Assembly: GCA_029265255.1 (NCBI GenBank)
Contig: JAJUJQ010000011.1
Coordinates: 1-64,000, forward strand
Reading direction: 5' to 3'
Source: Spirochaetota bacterium
GTDB lineage: Bacteria > Spirochaetota > Spirochaetia > Treponematales > Rectinemataceae
Length of the DNA: 64,000 nucleotides
The notes beneath the pieces were generated by a model. It saw nothing but the letters and a program-made list of their open reading frames with translations, was not told where the DNA came from and did not search any database. Positions 17,752 to 26,938 of the stretch are shown here, piece after piece (the first letter of the stretch is position 1; the number at the start of each line of letters is the position of its first letter). Made by a program: the position numbers and the translations under genes.

Positions 17752-19251
17752 ATGCCGGTCATTTTCCGCATGGCGTTCCGAAACATTCGGGAACATGCCT
17801 CAAAAAGCCTCATCGTAGGAACACTCCTCGCGCTGGGGGCTATGATTCTAGTTGTCGGTATTGCCTTTATCAATGCGTCAGAAACAGGCATCCGCGCAAC
17901 CTTTTCCGATGTGTATACTGGCGATGTATTTATCTCGGGCATCTCTACAGAAGGTCCTGTATCGCTTTTCGGTGTCACGTCGCCCGGCGGTCTCGCGGCG
18001 ACCCCGACCATTCCGGATTATCCAAAAGTACTGGAAATAATCAGATCCATGCCGCATGTTTCTGGGCTTTCATCTCTTGCTACCGGATTCGGTGCTATTG
18101 TCCGAGATGAAGCGAGCCCTCCTTCCCGTGAACGCAAGAGCACTGTTAAACCGCAGGATCGTTTTCTCTTTCTATTCGGTATCGATGCCGCTTCCTACTG
18201 GAATCTTTTCAGCCAGGTAGAAGTCATCAATGGGGAACGCATCAAACCGGGTACCCAGGGCATTATGATCAGCGAAAAGCAGCTGCGCGACTTTTCAGAA
18301 TGGCTGGGGCGTCCGCTTGCGATAGGGGATCGTATTCTCATCCAAGGGTTTTCCTCCTTCGGCATGCGGCTACGCGAACTGCCGATCGTCGGCATCTACA
18401 GGCTCAAGGAACAAGGGACCGCCCCAGACCAGATGGCATACATCGATATCGAATCCCTGCGGGTCATGTCAGGCATGACCGTCGGAGCCAATGAGACAAT
18501 CAATCTCAAGCCGGAAGAGACTCAGATGCTAGCCACGGATGACGCGGATTCTCTTTTTGAGGAAGATGTGGTTGTTCAGCAGGGTTCATCGAGCGTCATC
18601 GATGTAAACGCCATTGCGGAAACGATTTCTACATCAGCGCAACCAGATGTGCTGAAAGCCGACGAGGGAGCCTGGCAGTTCATCGTCGCCAAGACCGATT
18701 CGCCGCGCAACGCATCCAAAACCATTGCGGCCCTGAATGCAGAGTTTGCACGCCAAGGATTGGCAGTTGCCGCCGGGAACTGGCAGAAGGCAGCCGGCCC
18801 CTACGGTCAGTCCGTCGATGTCGTGCGGATCGTCTTCGCAGCGGCGATCATTATCCTCTCGATTGTCGCTGTCATCATCATCATGAATACCTTCGTCATC
18901 TCGGTCATCGAGCGGACCTCAGAAATCGGCACCATGCGCGCAATCGGGGCAGGGAAGGGGTTTATCCGCGGACTCTTTGCCGCGGAAGCGCTTACCCTGT
19001 CGCTTGTATCCGCAGCAGTTGGGTCAGTCTTAGGAATCGTGCTTGCCGCGTTGCTGCGCGCACTGCGCATTGAGGCAACCAACCAATTCTTTCTCGTTCT
19101 TTTTGGCGGTCGTTTCATGAATCCGATCGTAAGACCTGAGAGCATCATCTTTGCGATACTCGCAATGGTTGGTGTCGGATTTCTAGCCCATTTGTATCCC
19201 GTGTCCGTCGCACTGCGAATTCAGCCTGTAAGGGCGATGCAGGAAGAATAG
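17752..19251 (+). CDS. FtsX/LolC-type ABC permease, first subunit
   Basis: 499 residues with the MacB_PCD-FtsX layout: one N-terminal membrane helix (about 20-42), a large periplasmic domain (about 45-350), and three C-terminal helices (about 360-490) with ISVIERTSEIGTMRAIGA, the conserved FtsX loop. The start at 17752 is chosen because GGAGG from the end of the ATPase gene is 7 nt away; the alternative ATG at 17746 overlaps that stop but is too close to the ribosome site. Pairs with the following permease, probably as a LolCE-like heterodimer. Confidence 0.88.
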   Translation: MPVIFRMAFRNIREHASKSLIVGTLLALGAMILVVGIAFINASETGIRATFSDVYTGDVFISGISTEGPVSLFGVTSPGGLAATPTIPDYPKVLEIIRSMPHVSGLSSLATGFGAIVRDEASPPSRERKSTVKPQDRFLFLFGIDAASYWNLFSQVEVINGERIKPGTQGIMISEKQLRDFSEWLGRPLAIGDRILIQGFSSFGMRLRELPIVGIYRLKEQGTAPDQMAYIDIESLRVMSGMTVGANETINLKPEETQMLATDDADSLFEEDVVVQQGSSSVIDVNAIAETISTSAQPDVLKADEGAWQFIVAKTDSPRNASKTIAALNAEFARQGLAVAAGNWQKAAGPYGQSVDVVRIVFAAAIIILSIVAVIIIMNTFVISVIERTSEIGTMRAIGAGKGFIRGLFAAEALTLSLVSAAVGSVLGIVLAALLRALRIEATNQFFLVLFGGRFMNPIVRPESIIFAILAMVGVGFLAHLYPVSVALRIQPVRAMQEE

Positions 19252-19260
19252 GAGTACGCT

Positions 19261-20589
19261 ATGAATCTGGTATTGCCACAAATCGCTGCCCGAAATCTCC
19301 TGCGCCAGAAAAAGAGGACGGTCCTGCTCGCAGGAGCTATTGCTTTCGGCATCATGATCGTCACTCTCATCAACGGGTTTGCGGGATCCTTCATTCAGAA
19401 TGTCTCAGAGAATTTTGCTTATCTGATGGGAGGCCATGTTTTTGTGAGCGGGTCTGAATACACCGCCTCCGGCAAGCGGATATCGGTGATTCGTGACGAT
19501 TCCATCATCATGAACGCGCTAAAAGATTCCGGACAGACGTGGTCAAGCCTCGCGAAGACAAGCCAGGCTAGCGCCACGATCATATTCGAAGGCAAGAGCA
19601 TCCGTCAGAACCTGACGGGAATTGACCTTAGGCATTCTTCCATGTTGAGAGAGCGGCTTGCGCTGGTCAAGGGCAGCTGGGACGCGGCCACGCAGCCCGA
19701 TGCCCTCATCATATCGCAGAGTGTAGCGAACAAGCTCAAGGTACTGCCTGGAGACAAGGTGGTGGCCCAACTCCAGACCATAACAGGACAAAATAATGTG
19801 GGAGAATTCAGGGTCGCCGCTATCACGATCGATTCCTCGTTCATAGGTTCGATAATGACCTATGTGCAGCTCGAGTACCTTAACAGCCTTATCGGCCTCA
19901 GCCCTGGTGAATACATGTCGCTGGGTATCATGCTTGACAGGCTTGGCCGATCGGGACAGGTCGCTGCCTCGCTCCACACATCGATGAAAGGCCTCGGAAT
20001 ACCGGTATTCGATCGTGCTGCATCTTCCCAGGAATCCGCTTCGGCTACGCCATTCCAGCAGATGATCAGAGAACAGAATGCCGAAAAATGGACCGGTACT
20101 AAATATCGCGTCTACACTATCGACGATGTCCTATCGCAGGCGCGTCAGATTGTAGTAGCGCTCGATACCGCGAGTGTCGCCATTCTCATTATCCTCTTTG
20201 CCATTGTGATGATCGGTATATCGAACACATTCCGGATGGCTATGTACGAGCGCATACGAGAGATCGGGACCATGCGCGCCATTGGTGTCCAACGTAACGA
20301 AATACGAGCCATGTTCCTCTATGAAGCGCTGTTTCTCGCCTTTGCGGGCGCTATTGCCGGCATCATCCTGGCGCTGGTCTTCATGAGCGTTCTGAGTTTT
20401 ATCCGGTTCGATTCGCAATCGCCGGTCTTTCTCATTCTGAAACAGGGGCATCTGTCGTTCTTTCTACCGCCGCTAAGGGCAGCCGCGAACATACTCATCA
20501 TTGCGCTTCTTACACTTGCGGCGGTCTATGCCCCCGCTTCCGCGGCTTCAAAAATGCGGCCAGCGGACGCGCTCAGAACCGTGAAATAG
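19261..20589 (+). CDS. FtsX/LolE-type ABC permease, second subunit
   Basis: 442 residues with the same topology as its neighbour: N-terminal helix (GAIAFGIMIVTLINGF), periplasmic domain, then three helices and the loop MYERIREIGTMRAIGV. AGGAG lies 6 nt before the ATG. Together with the ATPase it forms a complete type VII ABC core. Confidence 0.88.
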   Translation: MNLVLPQIAARNLLRQKKRTVLLAGAIAFGIMIVTLINGFAGSFIQNVSENFAYLMGGHVFVSGSEYTASGKRISVIRDDSIIMNALKDSGQTWSSLAKTSQASATIIFEGKSIRQNLTGIDLRHSSMLRERLALVKGSWDAATQPDALIISQSVANKLKVLPGDKVVAQLQTITGQNNVGEFRVAAITIDSSFIGSIMTYVQLEYLNSLIGLSPGEYMSLGIMLDRLGRSGQVAASLHTSMKGLGIPVFDRAASSQESASATPFQQMIREQNAEKWTGTKYRVYTIDDVLSQARQIVVALDTASVAILIILFAIVMIGISNTFRMAMYERIREIGTMRAIGVQRNEIRAMFLYEALFLAFAGAIAGIILALVFMSVLSFIRFDSQSPVFLILKQGHLSFFLPPLRAAANILIIALLTLAAVYAPASAASKMRPADALRTVK

Positions 20590-20619
20590 ATAACAAACAC
20601 CATGACAAGGAGCTTTTTC

Positions 20620-21396
20620 ATGATATCGAATATTAGCAAGCGCGTCATATTTATCCTGGCTCTGCTTGCCTTTGGAACAGCAGGAACTCTGCCCGTCGCT
20701 GCGCAAGCAAAGCCCGATCCGTTGGCGCTCCTGAATGAACTTGATCGGTTGTCCGATTTTTCAGGGAAGGATTTCTCCGCGGTATTTACCATCGTCACTC
20801 AGAAGCCCGGCGAAAAGGACAGTGTCACGCAGGCGCGCATATTCAGGCGCGACACCAAGAAGCAATTCCTCATCCTCATCCTTCTGCCCGAGGTCAACAA
20901 AGGCCAGGGCTACCTGCGGGAAGATGACAATGTTTGGTTCTATGATCCAACGAGCCGCAAGTTTTCTCATTCGTCGGTCAAGGAGAATCTGCAGAACACC
21001 AAAGCGAAAAACAGCGATTTTACGCTAAGTTCTTTTGCCGAAGACTACACGGTAACCAGTATGACCGAGGGGACGCTGGGGAAGTTTCCTGTCTGGATTC
21101 TGGACATGAAAGCAAAGACGAACGAGGTCGCCTATGAACGGGTTGTGCTGCACATCCGCAGAGATAGGACCATGCTGCTCAAGCGTGAGGATTATTCGGT
21201 AAACGGAAGGCTCATGCGCACCACCGCCTATCCGAAATATGTCGAGCTAGACGGAAAGCTTCTGCCTTCTCAGATACTCATTCTGGATGAAATCAATAAG
21301 GGAGAGAAGAGCCAGATCACGATGACGGAGCAGTCCATCGCACCACTGCCCGACAAGGTATTCACCAAGGCATTTCTCGAACAGGTGAGCAGATAA
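20620..21396 (+). CDS. LolA-like periplasmic outer-membrane lipoprotein-sorting protein
   Basis: 258 residues; a signal peptide ends near VAAQA, and the mature part resembles the LolA-like 'outer membrane lipoprotein-sorting protein' family, with a beta-rich fold and WFYDPTSRKF. Such proteins are thought to carry lipids or lipoproteins across the periplasm. ATG 20620 is chosen over 20602 because AAGGAG lies 7 nt upstream of it and inside the longer frame. It follows two Lol-type permeases, suggesting it receives their cargo. Specific cargo is unknown. Confidence 0.8.
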   Translation: MISNISKRVIFILALLAFGTAGTLPVAAQAKPDPLALLNELDRLSDFSGKDFSAVFTIVTQKPGEKDSVTQARIFRRDTKKQFLILILLPEVNKGQGYLREDDNVWFYDPTSRKFSHSSVKENLQNTKAKNSDFTLSSFAEDYTVTSMTEGTLGKFPVWILDMKAKTNEVAYERVVLHIRRDRTMLLKREDYSVNGRLMRTTAYPKYVELDGKLLPSQILILDEINKGEKSQITMTEQSIAPLPDKVFTKAFLEQVSR

Positions 21397-21406
21397 GGAG
21401 GCAGAT

Positions 21407-22837
21407 ATGATGAAGCGGGTTATCACGCTTTTCGGATTTGCCCTATTATTGATCATGACGGCTCCTGTCATTTCTGCGCAGGAAGGAGGCTCCGATCTCG
21501 ACGCGCTTTTTGGCGAGGAAGTTGTGGCGCCGGAGGTCCCTTCTGGCCAGAACGAAAATCCATTACAAGGGCTTCTGAAAACCGAGGCGGTGCGCATCGG
21601 AGGCAGCATGACAGGCTCCGTCGATATCTCAGGAACCTGGAACAAGCCATGGAGCGCTGGCTTCGATCTCTTCGCTCCCGATTCCCAGGCTCTGACTCCT
21701 GTATTGAAGGGCTTTCTCTACGTCGACGCACGCCCAGACGAGGAATTTAGAGTCCATGGATCGTTCAAGACCGCATGGCCATTTTTCAGCACATACCGTG
21801 CCCTTTCGCAGGCAACTCTGACAGGCGGCGCGCTCACGACCTCTCAGGTCTCGATACCTGTTGCCGATATACGTATTTTCGAATTGTTTTCCGATTTTCA
21901 ACTTGGGAACAAGGCCTACCTTCGATTCGGAAAGGCAACCGTAAAATGGGGTGTAGGCTATTTCTTCAGCCCTGCCGATATTATCAACCTCCAGCAGATC
22001 GATCTTTACGATCCGACAGCACAACGTGAAGGCCCATTGCAGTTCCGAATACTCCTGCCTTTCGGCAAGAGTCAGAATACCGCAACTCTCTATGCTATCT
22101 TTGATACTTCAGACCCCGACTTCTCAACGACCGCGCTTGCCGCCAAGGTTGAGTTCGTGCTAGGACGGTATGAGCTCGGCATAAGCAGCTACTATCGTCA
22201 CGACACGGCAGAACGGGCTGCACTCACCCTCACTGGCCCCCTCGGAAAATTTGATGTCTTTGCTGAAGGCGTCATTTCTCGAGGAAGCCCAAAAACCTTC
22301 TATTCCTTTTCTGCTAGCGCGCCGTATTACTCCGCATCGGGACCATCGGATCATCGCCCCACTTTCTACCCTTCCGCAACCGCGGGCTTTCTTTATAATG
22401 ATCAGAACAGCAACCTCACCATCATAGGCCAATATTATTATAATGGCGAAGGGTATTCCGAAAGCGAACGGAACAGCGCTATCACGACCCTCAACACCCT
22501 GCTCTCTCTGCCGCTTCCCGATGCCACCAAGTCGATATTGACCGGGCTCAGCAAGCTCTATGCGTATGGATCCGGCCTGCATTACGCTGCGGTCAGCTTT
22601 TCATATTCTGAGATCGGCGGCAGCGCGCTTTCAGCCTCGACCATCGGACTTGTCAACCTTTCCGATGTTTCAGGTCTCGTGCAACCAAGTGTCAGCTGGA
22701 AATTTTCCGACAGACTGAAACTGACCGGTTCGGCACGCTTTTTCTTCGGCGGTCAGGATACCGAATATGGTGTTTTGATGCCAGACAACCCTGTGGTTCT
22801 CAGCGTGTCGCTCTCAGCGGGAACAGGCAATTTCTAG
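21407..22837 (+). CDS. predicted outer membrane beta-barrel protein
   Basis: 476 residues: signal peptide (about 1-24, ending VISAQ), a short acidic linker (DLDALFGEEV), then alternating aromatic strands throughout and a terminal phenylalanine (SAGTGNF), the usual Bam recognition signature of outer membrane barrels. I do not recognise a named family with certainty. AAGGAGG lies 5 nt upstream of the start. As the last gene of the cassette it is a good candidate for the outer-membrane receptor or pore of the LolA-like carrier. Confidence 0.75.
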   Translation: MMKRVITLFGFALLLIMTAPVISAQEGGSDLDALFGEEVVAPEVPSGQNENPLQGLLKTEAVRIGGSMTGSVDISGTWNKPWSAGFDLFAPDSQALTPVLKGFLYVDARPDEEFRVHGSFKTAWPFFSTYRALSQATLTGGALTTSQVSIPVADIRIFELFSDFQLGNKAYLRFGKATVKWGVGYFFSPADIINLQQIDLYDPTAQREGPLQFRILLPFGKSQNTATLYAIFDTSDPDFSTTALAAKVEFVLGRYELGISSYYRHDTAERAALTLTGPLGKFDVFAEGVISRGSPKTFYSFSASAPYYSASGPSDHRPTFYPSATAGFLYNDQNSNLTIIGQYYYNGEGYSESERNSAITTLNTLLSLPLPDATKSILTGLSKLYAYGSGLHYAAVSFSYSEIGGSALSASTIGLVNLSDVSGLVQPSVSWKFSDRLKLTGSARFFFGGQDTEYGVLMPDNPVVLSVSLSAGTGNF

Positions 22838-22965
22838 GGATGGGTGGCTTGCCGGGGCCGCCTTTGGTATAGTAGGAACATGTGGTATGTTGATTACCGC
22901 GCGGGATGCCGTATGCACCGGCAGTAGCAGGCGATCGGCGCCCGATGCGATAGAAAGGAAACGCC

Positions 22966-24180
22966 ATGAAAATCCATGCGATTACCCCACGTATCTTCGC
23001 CATTCACGCGGACGTTAGGACCGAAGACCTCTTTGAAGGAATCTGGCCCATTCCATATGGCGTGTCGCTCAATTCCTATCTCGTCAAAGGCGATAAAATC
23101 GCGCTCATCGACCTGGTGCGTGACTGGGTCGGAGCTCCAGGAGAGCTGGCCGGACAGCTTGCGGGAGCAGGTGTCAGCCTTGGCGACATCGACTACCTCA
23201 TCCTCAATCATCTGGAACCCGACCACACCGGATGGCTGCGAGAATTTCTCGATATTAACACCAAGGCGGTCATCATCTCGACCTCCAAGGGTATCGAACT
23301 TGTCAATAGTTTCTATTTCGAATACGAGCGTGTGAAGGCGGTCAAAAATGGTGACACCCTCGATCTTGGAGATGGACAGGTTCTTCGATTCTTCGAAACA
23401 CCCAACGTTCATTGGCCAGAGACCATGATGACGTGGGCGGAGGACGGTGGCGTGCTGTTCTCTTGTGACGGATTCGGCAGTTTTGGAGCGCTTGGCGACA
23501 GGGTGTTCGACGACGAGTTTACTGCCGAAGAACATGAATTTTTCGAATCCGAATCTCTCCGATACTATGCGAATATCGTCGCCAGTTTCAGTCTCTTTGT
23601 CAAACGCGCGATCGAAAAGCTCAAAGACCTCGATATCAAAGTAGTCGCGCCCAGCCACGGTATCATCTGGCGCAGCCAACCCTCAATCATTCTTGAACGC
23701 TACCTCCGCTACGCGCAGTATCTCGAAGGTCCCCGCGAGAAAGAAATTGCGGTGATTTGGGGCTCGATGTATGGGAATACCGAAGCAGGATTGCAGTACG
23801 TTCTTGAAGGTATCGAGGAAATGGGCGTTCCGTGTACCATCCACCGCATCCCCAATGAAGATGTGTCTTGGGTGCTTTCTGATGCGTACAAGAGCGAAGG
23901 TATCGTCATCGCGATGCCGACCTATGAGTACCGCATGTTCCCACCCATGGCCTATGTGCTGGATATTTTCGAGCGCAAACATGTCTGGTATCGAAAAGCC
24001 TTGCGCATCGGATCCTTTGGATGGATAGGCGGCGCGAAGAAAGAATATGATGCCCGCATCGCTCCCTTGAAATGGGATTCGCTCGAACCGGTGGAATGGG
24101 CTGGCGCCCCAGATGAGGAAACCGCGGAGCGACTTCGGGCACAGGGAAGAGAGCTCGCGCGCCGGGTTCTGGAGGCCTGA
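22966..24180 (+). CDS. flavodiiron protein (A-type flavoprotein, FprA family)
   Basis: 404 residues: a metallo-beta-lactamase-like di-iron domain (1-245) and a C-terminal flavodoxin domain (about 255-400, starting IAVIWGSMYGNTEAG). Iron ligands are visible: H82-x-E84-x-D86 (NHLEPDH), H149, D168 and H231. These cytosolic enzymes reduce oxygen to water and/or NO to N2O, protecting anaerobes from oxidative or nitrosative stress. There is no rubredoxin extension, so an external rubredoxin or flavin reductase would supply electrons. AAAGGA lies 6-7 nt before the ATG. Confidence 0.94.
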   Translation: MKIHAITPRIFAIHADVRTEDLFEGIWPIPYGVSLNSYLVKGDKIALIDLVRDWVGAPGELAGQLAGAGVSLGDIDYLILNHLEPDHTGWLREFLDINTKAVIISTSKGIELVNSFYFEYERVKAVKNGDTLDLGDGQVLRFFETPNVHWPETMMTWAEDGGVLFSCDGFGSFGALGDRVFDDEFTAEEHEFFESESLRYYANIVASFSLFVKRAIEKLKDLDIKVVAPSHGIIWRSQPSIILERYLRYAQYLEGPREKEIAVIWGSMYGNTEAGLQYVLEGIEEMGVPCTIHRIPNEDVSWVLSDAYKSEGIVIAMPTYEYRMFPPMAYVLDIFERKHVWYRKALRIGSFGWIGGAKKEYDARIAPLKWDSLEPVEWAGAPDEETAERLRAQGRELARRVLEA

Positions 24181-24274
24181 ATCGGGCTCGAATCATTCGC
24201 GAACACCGCGCGGCTGCATCAGCGCAGCATCGTGGCGAGCGCCGCGCCTCGTTGTTGCGTCGATCCCTGCTTAC

Positions 24275-24445
24275 TTATGATTTCGTCTGTCGCGGAGGCT
24301 CACGAGTGCCCCAGCGATCAGCAGCCCAGATGAGGCCAAAAAAGACTGTCAGCGTCAGAAACACCCCAATAAGCCCTCCCGCAGACACCGCGAGCGCCTG
24401 AACCGTAGGGCTCGCATCTCTCAATATCGCAATAAATTCCGACAT
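24275..24445 (-). CDS. oadG: sodium-pump decarboxylase gamma-like subunit (OadG family)
   Basis: A 56-residue protein with one membrane helix (about LIGVFLTLTVFFGLIWAA) followed by a short basic tail, the layout of OadG/Na+-pump gamma subunits. AGGAG stands 5 nt before the ATG. It lies 15 nt downstream of the OadB-like gene on the same strand, and OadG anchors the alpha subunit to OadB. The assignment rests mainly on size, topology and position, as the family is poorly conserved. Confidence 0.65.
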   Translation of the reverse strand: MSEFIAILRDASPTVQALAVSAGGLIGVFLTLTVFFGLIWAADRWGTREPPRQTKS

Positions 24446-24460
24446 ATCTGCTCCTCATTC

Positions 24461-25588
24461 TCAGCGTGACAGAAGTGGAACCAGAGCCAGTACCAGCCCG
24501 CCCGCGATGATCGATCCCAGCTGCCCGGCTACGTTCGCACCGATCGCTTGCATGAGTATGATATTCCCCCGCTCCTCGTCATTTGCCATTTTCTGAATGA
24601 CTCGCGCAGACATGGGAAATGCCGAAATGCCACATGCTCCAATCATTGGATTGATCTTCTTTCCTTTTGGCAGAAAGATATTGACCAGCTTCGCGAACAG
24701 CACACCGCCTGCCGTATCGAATATGAATGCCGCAAGTCCCATGCCAAGTATCAGCAGAGTATGGACATTGAGAAATTTGTCCGCAGCCATGCTGCCTCCA
24801 ATCGTGATTCCAAGAAGCAGCGTGACAAGGTACGCAAGTTCATTCTGAGCGATCTGCGAAAGCCGCTCTACGACGCCACAGACTCTTATGAGATTGCCGA
24901 ACATAAGTGACCCGACCAGCGGTACGGAAATCGGTGCCACGATCCCGGCGATCATCGTGACCGCAATAGGGAAGAATATAAGGAGCCATTGAGGTACCGG
25001 CCGTTCGTGAAGTGTCATGTGGATCCTGCGTTCTTCCCGCGTGGTGAGCGCCCGGATAACCGGCGGCTGAATGAGGGGGACTAACGACATATAGGAATAG
25101 GCCGCGACCGATATCGGTCCCAGATAGTTCTTCGCAAATTTGCTGGCAACATAGATCGCGGTCGGACCGTCGGCAGCGCCGATGATGCCGATCGACGCCG
25201 CGGTCTTGAGATCGAAGCCCAGAATGGTCGCCAGGATCATCGTGGCAAATATGCCAAACTGCGCTGCAGCACCGAAAAACATCATGAGAGGGTTGCGGAA
25301 GAGCGGCCCGAAATCGATCATCGCTCCCACCGCAATAAAGATGAGAATCGGAAACAGCTCGTTGGCAATGCCTGCATCGTAAAGCACCTTGAGAAATCCA
25401 GGCACACCTTCGTGCTCCCACGCGATCGAGAGTGGCAGATTAACCAGAATCGATCCGAACCCGATCGGCATGAGCAGCATCGGTTCATAATTCTTTTTAA
25501 TGGCAAGCCAGATGAGAAGGCCACCAATCCCGTACATGACAAGCATTTTCCACGTAATGGAAGTGAATCCGATGAATACATCCTGCAT
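24461..25588 (-). CDS. oadB: sodium ion-translocating decarboxylase beta subunit (OadB family)
   Basis: 375 residues, hydrophobic throughout (nine or more membrane helices). Diagnostic motifs: IGAADGPTAIYVASKFA (the conserved region III with the buried aspartate) and the C-terminal ACGISAFPMSARV. The beta subunit couples decarboxylation of carboxybiotin to Na+ export from the cytoplasm. ATG 25588 is chosen because the -10 box ends 7 nt before it; the frame is open to a TTG at 25624 that would overlap the -35. No alpha (carboxyltransferase) gene lies nearby. Confidence 0.92.
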   Translation of the reverse strand: MQDVFIGFTSITWKMLVMYGIGGLLIWLAIKKNYEPMLLMPIGFGSILVNLPLSIAWEHEGVPGFLKVLYDAGIANELFPILIFIAVGAMIDFGPLFRNPLMMFFGAAAQFGIFATMILATILGFDLKTAASIGIIGAADGPTAIYVASKFAKNYLGPISVAAYSYMSLVPLIQPPVIRALTTREERRIHMTLHERPVPQWLLIFFPIAVTMIAGIVAPISVPLVGSLMFGNLIRVCGVVERLSQIAQNELAYLVTLLLGITIGGSMAADKFLNVHTLLILGMGLAAFIFDTAGGVLFAKLVNIFLPKGKKINPMIGACGISAFPMSARVIQKMANDEERGNIILMQAIGANVAGQLGSIIAGGLVLALVPLLSR

Positions 25589-25595
25589 GCCGCAT

Positions 25596-25624
25596 ACTTT
25601 ATCGATTTGCAGCCATCGAAGCAA
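25596..25624 (-). promoter_or_regulatory. promoter for oadB-oadG, predicted leaderless
   Basis: TTGCTT (25619-25624), 17-nt spacer, TAAAGT (25596-25601), then exactly 7 nt to the oadB ATG. No Shine-Dalgarno is present. Confidence 0.55.
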
Positions 25625-25721
25625 TGCGGTATCCGTATTGAGCCGGACAGGTATTGGCAGACATCCCCGTTAAGGCAGAATGCTGGATTAAGCCTCCTGT
25701 TTTCAGTACATTACTCTTCCT

Positions 25722-26828
25722 ATGGAATCGAATCGAATTGTTGCTGTGGGTTTGTCAGGAGGCGTGGACTCCTCGCTCGCTGCCTGTCTTTTAAAAGAGC
25801 AGGGATATACCGTTATCGGGCTGACCATGAAGATATGGAAAGGGGCCTATAAAATCCAGGAAGGCCTCAAGCACGCGTGTTTCGGCCCCGGCGAGGAAGA
25901 AGATATCGCAGCCTGTACAGCGCTTTGCGATGATATCGGCATCCCGTATCATGTCATCGATCTATCCGAGGAATACGAGCAATTTGTCGTAGAATACTTC
26001 AGACGCGAATATCTTGTAGGACGGACCCCAAACCCATGCATTATCTGCAACCGTGAACTCAAGTTTGGCTTTCTTGTGGAACGGGCACGAGCTTCGGGAC
26101 TTGATTTCGATTATTTCGCCACAGGCCACTATGTCCGCAAGGTGGAAGAAGGTGATATCACCTACCTCAAAATCGCCAGGGACGTTTCGAAGGATCAGAG
26201 CTATTTTCTGTACGGACTTGATTCCTCGCGACTGGAAAAGATTATGTTCCCTCTAGGAAATATGACTAAGGAAGAAGTTCGAATGGCTGCGCGCTCATGG
26301 AATCTCGCGGTTGCCGAAAAACCAGAAAGTCAGGATTTCGTTGCTGGAGGTGATTACGCGCCGCTTTTTGAACATATGGTTCCGGAACCAGGTGACATTG
26401 TTGACGCGAGAGGTAATGTCTTGGGACGACACCGTGGGCTTCCCTACTATACCATCGGCCAGCGACGAGGGCTTGGCATCTCCATAGGAACCGAAGCACT
26501 GTATGTGCTTGCGCTCGATGCCCGCAATAACCGGGTGATTGTAGGGCCCGGCAAGGGGCTATTCTCAGCGGGGCTGATTTCGCAGCACTTCCGGCTGCAG
26601 AATCCAAAAGACATGAACACGATGATACACTGCAACGTAAAAATACGTCAGAATCACAAACCGGCAGCCGCTGTGGCCTTTGTCCAGACGAATGGACACG
26701 CGGAAATCCGGTTCGATGTTCCGCAGCGTGCGGTAGCACCCGGGCAATCGGCAGTACTCTATAATGAGGATGGCCGTGTGCTGGGCGGGGGCGTAATCGA
26801 CGAAGCCATACCTGACGAGACCACATAG
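25722..26828 (+). CDS. mnmA: tRNA-specific 2-thiouridylase MnmA, CxxC variant
   Basis: Installs sulfur at U34 of tRNA Lys, Glu and Gln. 368 residues with the PP-loop SGGVDSS (12-18), GHY, KDQSYFL and YTIGQRRGLG. The first catalytic region reads PNPCIICN (C106, C109) where E. coli has Asp-x-x-Cys; the second catalytic cysteine is absent, the loop reading ESQDFVAGG (202-210). An extra ACFGPGEEED (C53) is present. This pattern suggests a variant sulfur-transfer mechanism, possibly with an iron-sulfur cluster. The ATG has no Shine-Dalgarno; a TACATT at 25707-25712 lies 9 nt upstream. Confidence 0.93.
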   Translation: MESNRIVAVGLSGGVDSSLAACLLKEQGYTVIGLTMKIWKGAYKIQEGLKHACFGPGEEEDIAACTALCDDIGIPYHVIDLSEEYEQFVVEYFRREYLVGRTPNPCIICNRELKFGFLVERARASGLDFDYFATGHYVRKVEEGDITYLKIARDVSKDQSYFLYGLDSSRLEKIMFPLGNMTKEEVRMAARSWNLAVAEKPESQDFVAGGDYAPLFEHMVPEPGDIVDARGNVLGRHRGLPYYTIGQRRGLGISIGTEALYVLALDARNNRVIVGPGKGLFSAGLISQHFRLQNPKDMNTMIHCNVKIRQNHKPAAAVAFVQTNGHAEIRFDVPQRAVAPGQSAVLYNEDGRVLGGGVIDEAIPDETT

Positions 26829-26892
26829 TGACTTGCTGAAGGACCATCGGCAACACCGTCGATTCAAATTCCAGCCTTTGGTGCATCTCCTA

Positions 26893-26921
26893 TTGATTTT
26901 TCCTCCGATATTCCTTACCTT
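26893..26921 (+). promoter_or_regulatory. candidate promoter for ssrA
   Basis: TTGATT (26893-26898), 17-nt spacer, TACCTT (26916-26921), placing the transcription start about 10 nt before the mature tmRNA 5' end, which is trimmed by RNase P. Confidence 0.45.
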
Positions 26922-26938
26922 TCCTTCTATCACAGCGC

